This document shows positions 17,537 to 26,680 of a stretch of DNA of 64,000 nucleotides, one piece after another. The position numbers were made by a program, and so were the translations under genes. The stretch comes from Rudanella sp031411995 (GTDB taxonomy: Bacteria > Bacteroidota > Bacteroidia > Cytophagales > Spirosomataceae), in NCBI GenBank assembly GCA_031411995.1, contig JANOCD010000047.1, forward strand, positions 124,001-188,000. The letters are read 5' to 3'. The notes beneath the pieces are model-generated. The model was given only the letters and a program-made list of their open reading frames with translations, was not told the origin of the DNA and did not search any database. How positions within the stretch are numbered: position 1 is the stretch's first letter; every line of letters begins with the position of its first letter.

Positions 17537-19708
17537 TTACAAAATTAACCCACTTCGCCGGAGCATGGCTTTGGGTGATGGCTCGCGGCCCCGAAACTTC
17601 TTGTAGAGTTCCATTGGCTTTTCGCTGCCGCCTTTTTCGAGTACGTTTGCGCGGAACTTGTCGGCCACTTCTCGGGTGTTCAGACCTCCTTTTTCTTTGA
17701 AGGCTTCAAAGGCATCCGCATCCAACACCTCCGACCATTTGTAGCTGTAATACCCTGCCGAATAGCCCCCCGCAAAAATGTGCGAGAATGCCGGACTAAA
17801 CGCCACGCCCTTCACCGGGGGCAACAACTGCACCAGCGAATCAACGTGGCTTTCTACCTCCGTAATCGACTCGTTGGTCGGTTTTTGGCTGTGCCAGTAC
17901 ATATCCGTCAAGCCAAAACGCAACTGCCGGAGGTTAGCCATACCCGACATGAAATTCTGACTCGTGCGGATTTTTTCGACTAACTCGTTCGGAATCACCT
18001 CGTTGGTTTGGTAGTGCCGGGCAAACAGCCGGAGTGCTTCGGGGTCGTAGCACCAGTTTTCCATCACTTGTGAGGGTAGTTCAACAAAGTCGCGGGGAAC
18101 ACTCGTGCCCGACAGACTCTCATATTGTCCGTTGGCCAGCATCCCGTGCAGCGCGTGTCCAAACTCATGAAACAGCGTCACGACCTCGTTGAAATTCAGC
18201 AAAGAAGGCTTGGTTTCTGTTGGCTTAGAAAAACTACAAACGTTCACGATGTGGGGGCGGATGTTCAGGCCGTTCACGATCTTCTGACCCTGCACATCGT
18301 TCATCCAGGCACCGCTGCGCTTGCCGGGTCGGGGGAAATAGTCGCCGTAGAAAACAGCCACAAACTTGCCATCGCGGTCGAATACCTCAAAAGCCCGCAC
18401 ATCGGGATTGTAAACCGGGATGTTTTTGTTCTCTTTAAAGGTCAGACCATACAGTTTATTGGTTATGGCAAAGACTCCGTTCAACACGTTTTCCAGCTTG
18501 AAATACGGTTTCAGCGTCTCATCGTCGAGGTCGTATTTCTCCTTTTTCAGCTTCTCCGAGTAATAGCTGTAGTCCCACTGTTGCACCTTGTCGCCGGTGA
18601 ATCCGTGGGCTTTGGCATACTGGTTTAGTTCGGCAAGCTGTTTTTCGGCAGCAGGTTTGGCATAACCCACCAGTTCGTTCAGGAAACTCTGCACCTTGTC
18701 TTTCGAGCCGGCCATGCTTTCTTCCAGCACAAAATCAGCGTGGGTCTTGTAGCCCAGCAGGTTAGCCCGCTCATAGCGCAGGTTCACCATCTTTTTTATA
18801 ATGGCCTGATTGTCGTTTTTATCGCCGTGAAAACCGCGTCCGTTATAGGCCAGAAACAATTGCTCGCGCAGGTCACGCTGGTTCGAATACTGCATGAATG
18901 GACCATAACTCGGCGACTGAAGCGTGATGACCCAGGCCTGATCGTTGCCGCGTTCTTTGGCCGTTGCTTTGGCGGCTTCGCGGGCAAAATCGGGCAGGCC
19001 GTCGAGGTCTTTTTCTTCGGTCAGCAGCAGGGCATACTCGTTGGTTTCGTTCAGCACGTTCTCGCCAAACTGCAGCGACAGTTGCGATAGTTCCTTGTCG
19101 ATGGCCCGCAGTTTCTCCTTGTCTTTGGCATTCAGGTTGGCTCCGTTGCGGGCGAACCGCTTATAGGTTTTTTCGAGCAGCATTGCACTTTCGGGGTCCA
19201 TTTTCAGGCTGGCCCGGCTTTCATAGACCGACTTGATACGAGCAAACAGCTTGTCGTTCAGCGTTATATCGTTGCCATATTCGGTCAGTAGGGGAGAGGC
19301 TTCGCGCACAACGGCCTGTAGTTCGGGGCTTGTTTCTGCACTGTTGAGGTTGAACATCACCGATACCGCCCGGCCCAGCAAATCGCCCGTTCGTTCGAGT
19401 GCAACAATTGTGTTCTCGAAAGTCGGTTGGGCAGGGCTGTTCACAATAGCGGCAATTTCCCGTCGACCTTCAACCATGCCCTCTTTAATGGCAGGCAGGT
19501 AATGCTCGTTTTTGATGAGTGGAAACGGAGCTGTTTCGTGGGGTGTTTTGTAGGGTTGTAAAAGCGGATTTTGAGTCATAGACGTAGATTTGGCGATTTG
19601 GCCGCTAATTCGGTTTGGCTGCGTGGCGGGTTGCCCTGTTTGGGCCAGACCCGCCGGCGAGAGAGCAAGTAAGGCCATTGCTGTTGCCCACTGTTTAATT
19701 GATAACAT
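17537..19708 (-). CDS. M3 family zinc metallopeptidase (peptidyl-dipeptidase Dcp / oligopeptidase A type)
   Basis: Thimet-type oligopeptidase that degrades short peptides. The zinc motif HEFGHALHGM lies near residue 515, with the third ligand expected in the ENWCYDPEAL helix and the substrate-binding YYSYKWSEVLDADAF near the C-terminus. The ATG at 19708 is chosen because it gives a good signal peptide (ending SPAGLAQ); the frame is open to 19786 but that extension is not signal-like. The resulting 723 residues fit the family. The signal peptide means this copy is exported to the periplasm, unlike cytoplasmic E. coli OpdA. A hairpin terminator of the upstream gene lies at 19793-19828. Confidence 0.93.
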   Translation of the reverse strand: MLSIKQWATAMALLALSPAGLAQTGQPATQPNRISGQIAKSTSMTQNPLLQPYKTPHETAPFPLIKNEHYLPAIKEGMVEGRREIAAIVNSPAQPTFENTIVALERTGDLLGRAVSVMFNLNSAETSPELQAVVREASPLLTEYGNDITLNDKLFARIKSVYESRASLKMDPESAMLLEKTYKRFARNGANLNAKDKEKLRAIDKELSQLSLQFGENVLNETNEYALLLTEEKDLDGLPDFAREAAKATAKERGNDQAWVITLQSPSYGPFMQYSNQRDLREQLFLAYNGRGFHGDKNDNQAIIKKMVNLRYERANLLGYKTHADFVLEESMAGSKDKVQSFLNELVGYAKPAAEKQLAELNQYAKAHGFTGDKVQQWDYSYYSEKLKKEKYDLDDETLKPYFKLENVLNGVFAITNKLYGLTFKENKNIPVYNPDVRAFEVFDRDGKFVAVFYGDYFPRPGKRSGAWMNDVQGQKIVNGLNIRPHIVNVCSFSKPTETKPSLLNFNEVVTLFHEFGHALHGMLANGQYESLSGTSVPRDFVELPSQVMENWCYDPEALRLFARHYQTNEVIPNELVEKIRTSQNFMSGMANLRQLRFGLTDMYWHSQKPTNESITEVESHVDSLVQLLPPVKGVAFSPAFSHIFAGGYSAGYYSYKWSEVLDADAFEAFKEKGGLNTREVADKFRANVLEKGGSEKPMELYKKFRGREPSPKAMLRRSGLIL

Positions 19709-19792
19709 AATACGGTTGTTTGTTGTGCGATCAAGGGTATAAAAATACGTAACGAGTCGCAAACTGTAGTTGATCATCAACCTCATAAAACA

Positions 19793-19828
19793 AAAACACC
19801 GATCTCGTTTGCGGGAGATCGGTGTTTT
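19793..19828 (-). terminator. Rho-independent terminator after the 19845-20348 lipoprotein gene
   Basis: A 14-bp perfect stem (AAAACACCGATCTC paired with GAGATCGGTGTTTT) with an 8-nt loop. It lies directly downstream of the minus-strand lipoprotein gene and upstream of the M3 peptidase. The A/T ends make it usable in both directions. Confidence 0.85.
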
Positions 19829-19844
19829 ACAAAGCTACGTTCGC

Positions 19845-20348
19845 CTACGGGCGGAGTGTGAACTGTATGCCGTATGAAGTCTTTGGGGTTACGCCAAAAT
19901 CAGCCGCGAAATCTTTAATATCCTGTGGGGCTGCTCCGGCAACCGGAAATAATAATGAGTAAATCAATTCGGTGGGTGAAGTACTTATTATGTCGTAGCT
20001 AATGCTGGTTCCATCGGGATACTTGAATTCTAGATTCTTGTCGCTGTTCAGCGTTTTCCAAGTGCCTTTGTCGGTGTATGGCTTGCCCTGGGCATCCAAA
20101 TCTGACTCCGTGAAACTGCCATCGGCATTGAGCACGAGCACGAAGCTATCAAAATCTACATCATTAGTTTTCCCCCCTTTTGTATAAAAATTGCCCACAC
20201 TTTTTGAGTCGGCAACCACATCGACCTTATACGCTTTCCAGGTTCGGGTGATCTGTTGGGTGATCGTTTGAGGTTGTGCATCTTCTCCTTTTTTGCAGCC
20301 TATCAGTGTAAAGGCAAAAAGGACAGTCAATACGAACAGGTGCTTCAT
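19845..20348 (-). CDS. Lipoprotein, lipocalin-like, tandem paralogue 1
   Basis: Small lipoprotein of 167 residues. The ATG at 20348 gives a proper type II signal peptide with lipobox LIGC followed by charged residues (KKGED). The mature part has the sequence TWKAYKVDVVADSKSVGNFYTKGG, a DGSFTESD turn and a GTWKTL strand. This resembles the calycin/lipocalin-like small lipoproteins of Bacteroidota; no function is known. It is a diverged tandem copy of the gene at 20462-20950 (same order TRTWKA-KYDVVADTK, GTWK, GVTPKTSYG). It has its own promoter (20376-20383) and terminator. Confidence 0.8.
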   Translation of the reverse strand: MKHLFVLTVLFAFTLIGCKKGEDAQPQTITQQITRTWKAYKVDVVADSKSVGNFYTKGGKTNDVDFDSFVLVLNADGSFTESDLDAQGKPYTDKGTWKTLNSDKNLEFKYPDGTSISYDIISTSPTELIYSLLFPVAGAAPQDIKDFAADFGVTPKTSYGIQFTLRP

Positions 20349-20375
20349 CGGAGTAAATTTTGATTGGTACGGGAG

Positions 20376-20383
20376 CAAACCTA
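20376..20383 (-). promoter_or_regulatory. -7 box TAGGTTTG of lipoprotein paralogue 1
   Basis: The minus strand reads TAGGTTTG followed by CTCC, a full TAnnTTTG match 27 nt before the ATG at 20348. A T-rich -33 region with TTTG lies about 15 nt upstream. Confidence 0.55.
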
Positions 20384-20461
20384 TTAAAATAAGTTTACCA
20401 AAAAAATTCGTTGGTGAATATTCTCGGTTTTTTAGGTAAAGCAAAGGGAATAAGGCTGGTC

Positions 20462-20950
20462 TCAGGGACGGATGGTGAGCAGAAAACCGTATGAATTGAT
20501 CGGGGTTACACCATGGTCCCGAACAAAACTCTGGACGGCCTGCGTGTTCCCAGCCGCCACAGGATACGACAACTCCAGAAAGGTTTCGTTTTCTGCCGCG
20601 CTTCTGATGATATAGTTGAGTTTCTCATTGCCCGCATAAATCATTTCCAGTGTTTCACTGTCTGTCGAGACTTTCCAGGTGCCTTGCTTCGTTATACCGG
20701 CTTCTGTTTCGGCAAAATTGCCATCGGCTTTCAAATCAAGCACATAGCCGTCGAGGTTTAACGCATTCGTTTTGCTACCGGCTGTGTACAGGTTTTTGAT
20801 CCCCTTAGTGTCAGCCACAACGTCATACTTGTGAGCTTTCCAGGTGCGCGTTAACAGTTCCGTTACGGTTTTCGGTTGCGCATCGGCTCCTTTGTTGCAA
20901 CCCATAGCGGCCCACACTACCAAAGCAGCAAGAAGCAATAAATTTTTCAT
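20462..20950 (-). CDS. Lipoprotein, lipocalin-like, tandem paralogue 2
   Basis: Small lipoprotein of 162 residues, start ATG at 20950, lipobox AMGC followed by NKGADAQPK. It aligns throughout with the downstream neighbour: RTWKAHKYDVVADTKGIKNLYTAGSKTNAL, the GTWKVSTDSETL strand and the final GVTPINSYGFLLTIRP. The pair therefore arose by duplication. No catalytic motif is visible and the role is unknown; a lipid- or ligand-binding outer-membrane-anchored protein is a guess. Promoter at 20981-20988; it is separated from the subtilisin gene by the strong terminator at 21033-21073. Confidence 0.8.
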   Translation of the reverse strand: MKNLLLLAALVVWAAMGCNKGADAQPKTVTELLTRTWKAHKYDVVADTKGIKNLYTAGSKTNALNLDGYVLDLKADGNFAETEAGITKQGTWKVSTDSETLEMIYAGNEKLNYIIRSAAENETFLELSYPVAAGNTQAVQSFVRDHGVTPINSYGFLLTIRP

Positions 20951-20980
20951 AATAAATGTCACATTTTATGGGATACGAAG

Positions 20981-20988
20981 CAAATCTA
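20981..20988 (-). promoter_or_regulatory. -7 box TAGATTTG of lipoprotein paralogue 2
   Basis: The minus strand reads TAGATTTG followed by CTTC, 30 nt upstream of the ATG at 20950. The match in sequence and position to the box of the neighbouring paralogue suggests the promoter was duplicated together with the gene. Confidence 0.55.
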
Positions 20989-21032
20989 TAGAATTGCATG
21001 AAATAAAGTGATAAAAAGACTTTCCTTAATCT

Positions 21033-21073
21033 AAAAAAAGATGACCGAACACTGCTGTTCGGTCATCTTTTTT
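21033..21073 (-). terminator. Strong rho-independent terminator downstream of the first subtilisin
   Basis: About 18 bp of perfect stem (arms 21033-21051 and 21056-21073, core GATGACCGAACA) around the loop CTGC. A7 and T7 tails on either side allow termination from both directions. Confidence 0.9.
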
Positions 21074-21114
21074 GGATTTCGGTGTATCAGGAGCTGTGTT
21101 GACTGAGGTCGATG

Positions 21115-22482
21115 TCAGTACGTTGAAACGTTCAACAATCTGCCCGATGCCCAGGGCAAAGCGGTTGTGTTGGCCGTACTCAAAATAGCCGCTTTGAGTT
21201 GAGCGGCCGTTAAGCCGGGATGCGTTGACGCATACAAAGCCACTGCACCCGTTACGTGGGGCGTTGCCATCGAGGTGCCATTATACGAGGCATAACTCGA
21301 TGTGTTGCCACTGCCCGGCACTGTCGACCAGATGCCTGAGCCTGGTGCGCCAATGTCAACCTGGGTAGTTCCAAAATTGGAGAAACTCGACCGCGCCCCC
21401 GCAGAGGTGATGGCTGCTACCGCTATTACGTTGGCGTTGGGATAGTTAGATGGGTAGTTGGCTACAACATCATTGTTGTCGCCAATGCCATCGGAACCGC
21501 CGTTGCCAGCCGCTGCCACAAACAAAATGTTAGCCGTGTTTGCCCGCTCAATGGCAGCTTGCAACAAAGACGAGGCACCTCCTCCACCCCAGGAGTTGTT
21601 GCTGGCCACGATATTCAACCCGTGCCGGTTTTTCAGATCTGTCAGATAATCAACGGCTTTGATGGCGTTGGCCGTGGTGCCGCCATTACGCCCAAGGAAC
21701 TTCAGACCGATCATTTTCACATTCCAGCAGACACCAGCCACGCCCAGAGCATTGCCACCCTTGCCGCCAATGGTGCCGGCCACGTGTGTACCATGGTCAT
21801 CGCTGGTACCGTCGTAGATAGAGGCATTATTACCCGCAAAGTCCCATCCATTTACGTCGTCGATGTAGCCATTGCCATCATCATCTTTTTTGTTACCGGC
21901 AATTTCAAACGGGTTCACCCAGCCATTGCCTGCCAAATCGGCGTGGGTATTCATCCAGCCTTCGTCGATGATGCCGATGATCACATTGCTCGCTCCGGTA
22001 TGGTCGGCTGCCCAGGCCGTTGCAGCCTGACTACCGAATGCGTTGGTGGCCGACATGCCCCACAACTGCCCGCTCGTGAAATAAGGATCGTTGGATGTTG
22101 CGTCGGTTGTGTAGATGTAGTTTGGCTCGGCAAATTCTACTTCGGGCAGTGCTTGCAATTGGCTGATGGCGGCCATCACATCGAGTGAGGTTGTAGCGTG
22201 GGTAACGCCCTGACTGTCGCCCGCTTTCTCCATCATTTTCGTCAGGATCTTTTCGACTTTGCTGGCTTTGGCTTTGCCTAAGGCCTTCAACACTTTGGCA
22301 TCGTCGGTGCCACTTTTGAACTTGATCAGTACTTCGCCGGGAACATACTCGCCTTGAGCGGCAACGCGGGCTTGCCCTGTTTCGACAGGGGCCAAATCAA
22401 TCTGTGGCTGGCAGCTATACAGTAGAGTGCCAAATGCCAGGGCTGTCAGCGTGCGCTGACCGAAGGAAAATTTGTGAGTCAT
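21115..22482 (-). CDS. S8 family serine peptidase (subtilisin-like lipoprotein), tandem paralogue 1
   Basis: Exported subtilase of 455 residues. The ATG at 22482 gives a lipoprotein signal (lipobox LLYSC, Cys24). An I9-like propeptide follows (VPGEVLIKFKSG to EVEFAEPNYIY, about 47-124), then the catalytic domain. The triad is Asp173 in IIDEGW, His230 in DDHGTHVAG and Ser404 in NGTSMATPHV, with oxyanion Asn327. The residue after the catalytic Asp is Glu instead of the usual Ser/Thr, and the second paralogue shares this. An insertion DDDGNGYIDDVNGWDF before the His motif may bind calcium. The protein ends soon after the catalytic domain, with no T9SS tail. Confidence 0.93.
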   Translation of the reverse strand: MTHKFSFGQRTLTALAFGTLLYSCQPQIDLAPVETGQARVAAQGEYVPGEVLIKFKSGTDDAKVLKALGKAKASKVEKILTKMMEKAGDSQGVTHATTSLDVMAAISQLQALPEVEFAEPNYIYTTDATSNDPYFTSGQLWGMSATNAFGSQAATAWAADHTGASNVIIGIIDEGWMNTHADLAGNGWVNPFEIAGNKKDDDGNGYIDDVNGWDFAGNNASIYDGTSDDHGTHVAGTIGGKGGNALGVAGVCWNVKMIGLKFLGRNGGTTANAIKAVDYLTDLKNRHGLNIVASNNSWGGGGASSLLQAAIERANTANILFVAAAGNGGSDGIGDNNDVVANYPSNYPNANVIAVAAITSAGARSSFSNFGTTQVDIGAPGSGIWSTVPGSGNTSSYASYNGTSMATPHVTGAVALYASTHPGLTAAQLKAAILSTANTTALPWASGRLLNVSTY

Positions 22483-22586
22483 TGATGATCTTTTTGTGTG
22501 TTTGACTGTCAATATAGACATAAATGCAATTATGAGTAAAAATTGTAAGTATAATTTATTGAAAGGTAAATGGATGAGTGTGTTTT

Positions 22587-22625
22587 CAACATAAAAGCCG
22601 GGTAATTAGCCCGGTTTTTATGTTG
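22587..22625 (-). terminator. Terminator between the two subtilisin genes
   Basis: A 16-bp stem with one G-T pair (CAACATAAAAGCCGGG against CCCGGTTTTTATGTTG) and a 7-nt loop. It lies downstream of the 22678-24069 gene, so the two paralogues are separate transcription units. Confidence 0.8.
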
Positions 22626-22677
22626 GTTAATTGAGTATTTATACTCATAAATCTATGCACTTTCCTGTGTCAATTCA

Positions 22678-24069
22678 TTAGAACGTTGCTACGCTAAGTC
22701 TTCCTCCAGTTACACATCTGCCTGATAACGAAGAGGTTGGTACAGCTTTAGATAAAATAGCTGATTTGATCTGAGCCGCCGTCGCCGATGGGTATAATGA
22801 CTTATACAGTGCGACTGCACCCGTCACATGGGGCGTTGCCATTGAGGTGCCGTTATACGAAGCATAACTCGATGTGTTACCACTGCCCGGCACTGTCGAC
22901 CAGATGCCTGAGCCTGGTGCGCCAATGTCAACTTTGGTTGCTCCGTAGTTCGAGAAACCAGACTTGGCCCCGGCAGAGGTGATGGCTGCTACGGCGATAA
23001 TGTTAGCGTTGGGATAGTTGGAAGGGTAGTTGGCTACGGCATCGTTGTTGTCGCCAACTCCATCGGAGCCGCCGTTGCCAGCCGCTGCTACAAACAGAAT
23101 ATTGGCTGTGTTAGCCCGCTCAATGGCATTCTGTAAGGTTTGAGAGAAACCACCGCCCCCCCAGGAGTTGTTGCTGGCCACGATGTTCAGTGCCGGATGG
23201 CGCGTTTTCATGTCGGTCAAGTAGTCGATAGCTTTGATGGCGTTGGCCGTGGTGCCGCCCGTGCTACCCAGGAACTTCAGACCGATCATTTTCACGTTCC
23301 AGCAGACACCAGCCACGCCCAGAGCATTGCCACCCTTGCCGCCAATGGTGCCGGCCACGTGTGTACCGTGGTCATCGCTGGTACCGTCGTAAATGGAGGC
23401 ATTATTACCCGCAAAGTCCCACCCATTTACGTCGTCGATGTAGCCATTACCATCGTCGTCTCTGCCATTGACGGTTTCGTATGGATTCACCCAGCGATTG
23501 GCCGACAAGTCGGTGTGGGTGTGCATCCAGCCCTCATCAATAATGCCAACGATAACCGTGCTCAAGCCAGTTTTATTGGCGGCCCAGGCCGTTGCCGCCT
23601 GAGAGCCATACTGATTGGCGGGCGAGGTGGCCGGTCCATACATACCCCACAACTGCCCACTGGTGAAGTAGGTGTCATTGGAAGTTGCATCGGTTGTGTA
23701 GATGTAGTTCGGCTCGGCGTACTCCACTTCGGGCAGAAGCTGCAAGGCCGTAATAGCAGCCAAAACGTCGAGCGAAGTTGTAGCGAGGGTAAGCCCCTGG
23801 TCATCACCCCCTTTTTCCATCATTTTGGTCAGAATCTTTTCGGTTTTGCTGACTTTAGCTTTACTCAACGCCTTCAAAACCTTGTCGCTGACCGTTCCAC
23901 TTTTGAACTTGATCAGCACTTCGCCGGGAACATAGTCGCTCTGGGCGGCAACGCGGGCCTGCCCTGTTTCAGCAGGAATGAGGTCACTTTGTGGCTGGCA
24001 GCTATAGAGTAGAGTGCCGAATGCCAGGGTTGCCAGCATGCGCTGGCCGAAGGAAAGTTTGTTATTCAT
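22678..24069 (-). CDS. S8 family serine peptidase (subtilisin-like lipoprotein), tandem paralogue 2
   Basis: Close tandem copy of the downstream subtilase, 463 residues, start ATG at 24069 with lipobox LLYSC. It has the same order: propeptide (VPGEVLIKFKSG ... EVEYAEPNYIY), catalytic Asp in GIIDEGWMHTH, His in DDHGTHVAGTIGG, Ser in NGTSMATPHVTGAV. The block from the FAGNNASIYDG segment to the Ser motif is nearly identical in both genes, while the region between propeptide and Asp and the last 40 residues differ. The very high identity of the central block suggests recent duplication or gene conversion. Confidence 0.93.
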   Translation of the reverse strand: MNNKLSFGQRMLATLAFGTLLYSCQPQSDLIPAETGQARVAAQSDYVPGEVLIKFKSGTVSDKVLKALSKAKVSKTEKILTKMMEKGGDDQGLTLATTSLDVLAAITALQLLPEVEYAEPNYIYTTDATSNDTYFTSGQLWGMYGPATSPANQYGSQAATAWAANKTGLSTVIVGIIDEGWMHTHTDLSANRWVNPYETVNGRDDDGNGYIDDVNGWDFAGNNASIYDGTSDDHGTHVAGTIGGKGGNALGVAGVCWNVKMIGLKFLGSTGGTTANAIKAIDYLTDMKTRHPALNIVASNNSWGGGGFSQTLQNAIERANTANILFVAAAGNGGSDGVGDNNDAVANYPSNYPNANIIAVAAITSAGAKSGFSNYGATKVDIGAPGSGIWSTVPGSGNTSSYASYNGTSMATPHVTGAVALYKSLYPSATAAQIKSAILSKAVPTSSLSGRCVTGGRLSVATF

Positions 24070-24166
24070 ACAACATTTTTGGGTTTGATGATGGGGACAA
24101 TTTATGTATGATAATTCATATTTCAAACATTGATTTAGTTTATGGGAAATTTTAATTTGATTCTAG

Positions 24167-26620
24167 TTACTCCGTGAAAAACACCCGTTTCACCCGTTCG
24201 CTCACGTTGGTCAGCAGTTCATACGGAATAGTGTCAATGCGCTTTGCCAAAGCCGTTACCGACAGGTTTTGTCCAAAAATCTCAACCTCGTCACCTTCCG
24301 AAACAGTGGCTGCTGTCACGTCGATCATGGTCATGTCCATGCACACGTTGCCAACCGTTGGGCAAAGGGTGCCGTTGACCCATACCTCGCCCACGCCATT
24401 GCCAAACCGTCGGTCGTAGCCATCAGCATATCCAATGGCGAGCGTGGCAATGCGGGCATCGTGGTCGAGCACTCCCCGGCGGCTGTAGCCCACAGTATCG
24501 CCCGCCCGCACGGTTTTTATCTGGCTTACCACGGTTCGCAAGGTGCCAACGGGCATCACTTGCCCCGGCTCAATGTGACTACTTTCGATGCCATACAACC
24601 CAATCCCCAGCCGGACCATGTCGAGCCGGAACTCCGGGAACCGCACAATACCTGCCGAATTAAGCAAATGGCGCGTTGGTCGGTAGCCAAGACCCTGTTG
24701 GAGCAAATCGGTGGCTTGCACAAACCGCTCGAATTGCGTGCGCGAGAAATTGTTGAACACCGACTCATCGGCTCCTACCAAATGGCTGAACACTGTGGCT
24801 ACCTGCAACCCTGTATGCTCCTTTAAATAGGCAATCACGTCGGGTAATTCGTCAGGCAGAAAACCGAGCCGGTGCATACCGGTGTCAATTTTGAGGTGAA
24901 GCTCACTCCGACCCGTCGGACCGATCACTCCTATCTCCTCACTCCTTAAAAAACTCCCCCACTCCGTCAACAGCTTCATGCTGTAGATCTCCGGTTCAAG
25001 GCGGTGTTCGAGGAGGGTTGGGAAGGTTTCGACCGAGGGGTTCATCACCATGATGGGCAGGTAGATTCCGTTTTGGCGGAGGGACACGCCTTCGTCGGCG
25101 TAGGCCACGGCGAGATAATCGACCCGGTTATGTTGAAGCAGTTGCGCTACTTCGGCACTGCCGCTGCCATAGGCAAAGGCTTTCACCATCACCATGATTT
25201 TGGGAACGATCCGACGATTCGGGGCGGCTTTGGCCCGGTAATAGTTTAGGTTATGGGTGAGGGCATCGAGGTTGATACTGAGCACCGTACCATGTACTTT
25301 ACGTTGTAGCCGGTTCACGATTTGCTCAAACGCAAAGGCCCGCGCTCCTTTTATCAGCACCACGGCATCGCGTAGCCAATCAGTTTTTAGGTCGGCTAAA
25401 AAAGCGTTGGTATCGGCGTAAAACAGGCTGTTTGGGGGGAAATGAGCCGTTTGCCGACTCAATACCGGCCCAATCCCAATGAACTGATCGGGTTGTTGCT
25501 CGCTGATAATTTGTCCAATTTGGGTGTATAAATCAGTTTCGCGCTGCCCCGACTGCAACACATCCGACAAAATCACAACTTGCCGGGGACGGGTGCGCTG
25601 CTGATTCATGAAGTTGAGAGCCAGTTGCAGCCCGGCCACATCATTATTATAGGAGTCATCAATCAGCACACTATTCTGAACACCTTCTTTCAGTTCGAGC
25701 CGCATCGACACCGGACGCAGGCGATTGAGCCTTTTTTGCAGTTGTCCCGCATCGGTGATGCCTAATTGATGCATCACAATCAGGCAGTGGGTTAGGTTTT
25801 CGACCGAAGCCGGGTCAGTAAAGGGTAATTGCAACGACCAAACCGGATGCCCCGAATGGCTCAGGCGCAGAAGTCCATTCTGAAACTCAACGGTATACTC
25901 AACCGTGAAATTCGCATTTGTTGACCAGCGCACGAGTTTGATGGCGGGGTTCACGGCCTTGAGCAGCAACTGAACCTCCTCGTCGATGTCGGTATAATCG
26001 GCGCGGTAAATGAGAATTTGAGCGCGGGTGAACAGGCGGAGTTTTTCGACCACCTTTTGTTTTTGACTTTTGAACCCCTCGTCATGCGCTGTTCCGATGT
26101 TGGTGAAAACGCCGATGGTTGGCCGGATGATGGGTTCGAGCGCGGCCATCTCCTGTGGTTGCGAGATGCCCGCTTCAAAAATGCCGAGGGTGTGCGACTC
26201 ATTCAGTTGATGCACCGACAGTGGCACCCCCACCTGCGAGTTATAGCTTTTTGGGCTTCGGGCAATCACAAAATCGGCCGGGGGCGGCCCTCCGCCTAAA
26301 AGTTGTGCCAGCCATTCTTTTACAATGGTTTTTCCGTTGCTGCCCGTAATGCCAATAACCGGAATGGAAAAATGCTGTCGGTGTTGTGCGGCCTCTTCCT
26401 GTAGCGTTCTCAACACATTATCGACCTCCGTAAATTGCGCGTCGGTCAGCCGTTTCCACTCTGCCCGCACTGCCGACCGCTCCACCACAAACTGCCGTAC
26501 CCCCCGCCCATACAGTTCTGTAACATACTGATGGCCATCGTGCCGGTCGCCCCGAATGGCAAAAAAAACGCTGGTTGAGGGGTCAGAGATTACTTGTCTT
26601 GAGTCCGTAATCCAAATCAT
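24167..26620 (-). CDS. murF-alr: Bifunctional UDP-N-acetylmuramoyl-tripeptide--D-Ala-D-Ala ligase / alanine racemase
   Basis: Two cell-wall enzymes in one 817-residue chain, a fusion known in Bacteroidota. The MurF half (to about 440) has the ATP loop GSNGKT at 93-98 and the later LIDDSYNND segment. The alanine racemase half starts near 443 and has the PLP lysine 480 in VMVKAFAYGSG, GYSRRG with the second catalytic-site Tyr region, and NVCMDMTMIDVT. The racemase makes the D-Ala that feeds the ligase substrate. The N-terminus begins almost at TDSRQ, so roughly 25 residues usual for MurF are absent. An in-frame stop and a heptamer repeat lie just upstream. CorA ends 60 bp upstream on the same strand. 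Confidence 0.94.
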   Translation of the reverse strand: MIWITDSRQVISDPSTSVFFAIRGDRHDGHQYVTELYGRGVRQFVVERSAVRAEWKRLTDAQFTEVDNVLRTLQEEAAQHRQHFSIPVIGITGSNGKTIVKEWLAQLLGGGPPPADFVIARSPKSYNSQVGVPLSVHQLNESHTLGIFEAGISQPQEMAALEPIIRPTIGVFTNIGTAHDEGFKSQKQKVVEKLRLFTRAQILIYRADYTDIDEEVQLLLKAVNPAIKLVRWSTNANFTVEYTVEFQNGLLRLSHSGHPVWSLQLPFTDPASVENLTHCLIVMHQLGITDAGQLQKRLNRLRPVSMRLELKEGVQNSVLIDDSYNNDVAGLQLALNFMNQQRTRPRQVVILSDVLQSGQRETDLYTQIGQIISEQQPDQFIGIGPVLSRQTAHFPPNSLFYADTNAFLADLKTDWLRDAVVLIKGARAFAFEQIVNRLQRKVHGTVLSINLDALTHNLNYYRAKAAPNRRIVPKIMVMVKAFAYGSGSAEVAQLLQHNRVDYLAVAYADEGVSLRQNGIYLPIMVMNPSVETFPTLLEHRLEPEIYSMKLLTEWGSFLRSEEIGVIGPTGRSELHLKIDTGMHRLGFLPDELPDVIAYLKEHTGLQVATVFSHLVGADESVFNNFSRTQFERFVQATDLLQQGLGYRPTRHLLNSAGIVRFPEFRLDMVRLGIGLYGIESSHIEPGQVMPVGTLRTVVSQIKTVRAGDTVGYSRRGVLDHDARIATLAIGYADGYDRRFGNGVGEVWVNGTLCPTVGNVCMDMTMIDVTAATVSEGDEVEIFGQNLSVTALAKRIDTIPYELLTNVSERVKRVFFTE

Positions 26621-26630
26621 TGAGTTTGGG

Positions 26631-26680
26631 TAATTGGTAATTGGGTAATTGCTTACGGCTTACTGTTCACTGTTCACTGT
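26631..26680. repeat. Heptamer tandem repeat between corA and murF-alr
   Basis: Consecutive 7-8-bp units TAATTGG, TAATTGGG, TAATTGC, TTACGGC, TTACTGT, TCACTGT, TCACTGT fill the gap. They end exactly at the corA stop codon (CTA at 26681-26683). The array occupies the place where the missing N-terminal codons of MurF and its usual ribosome-entry region would be expected. Confidence 0.85.
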
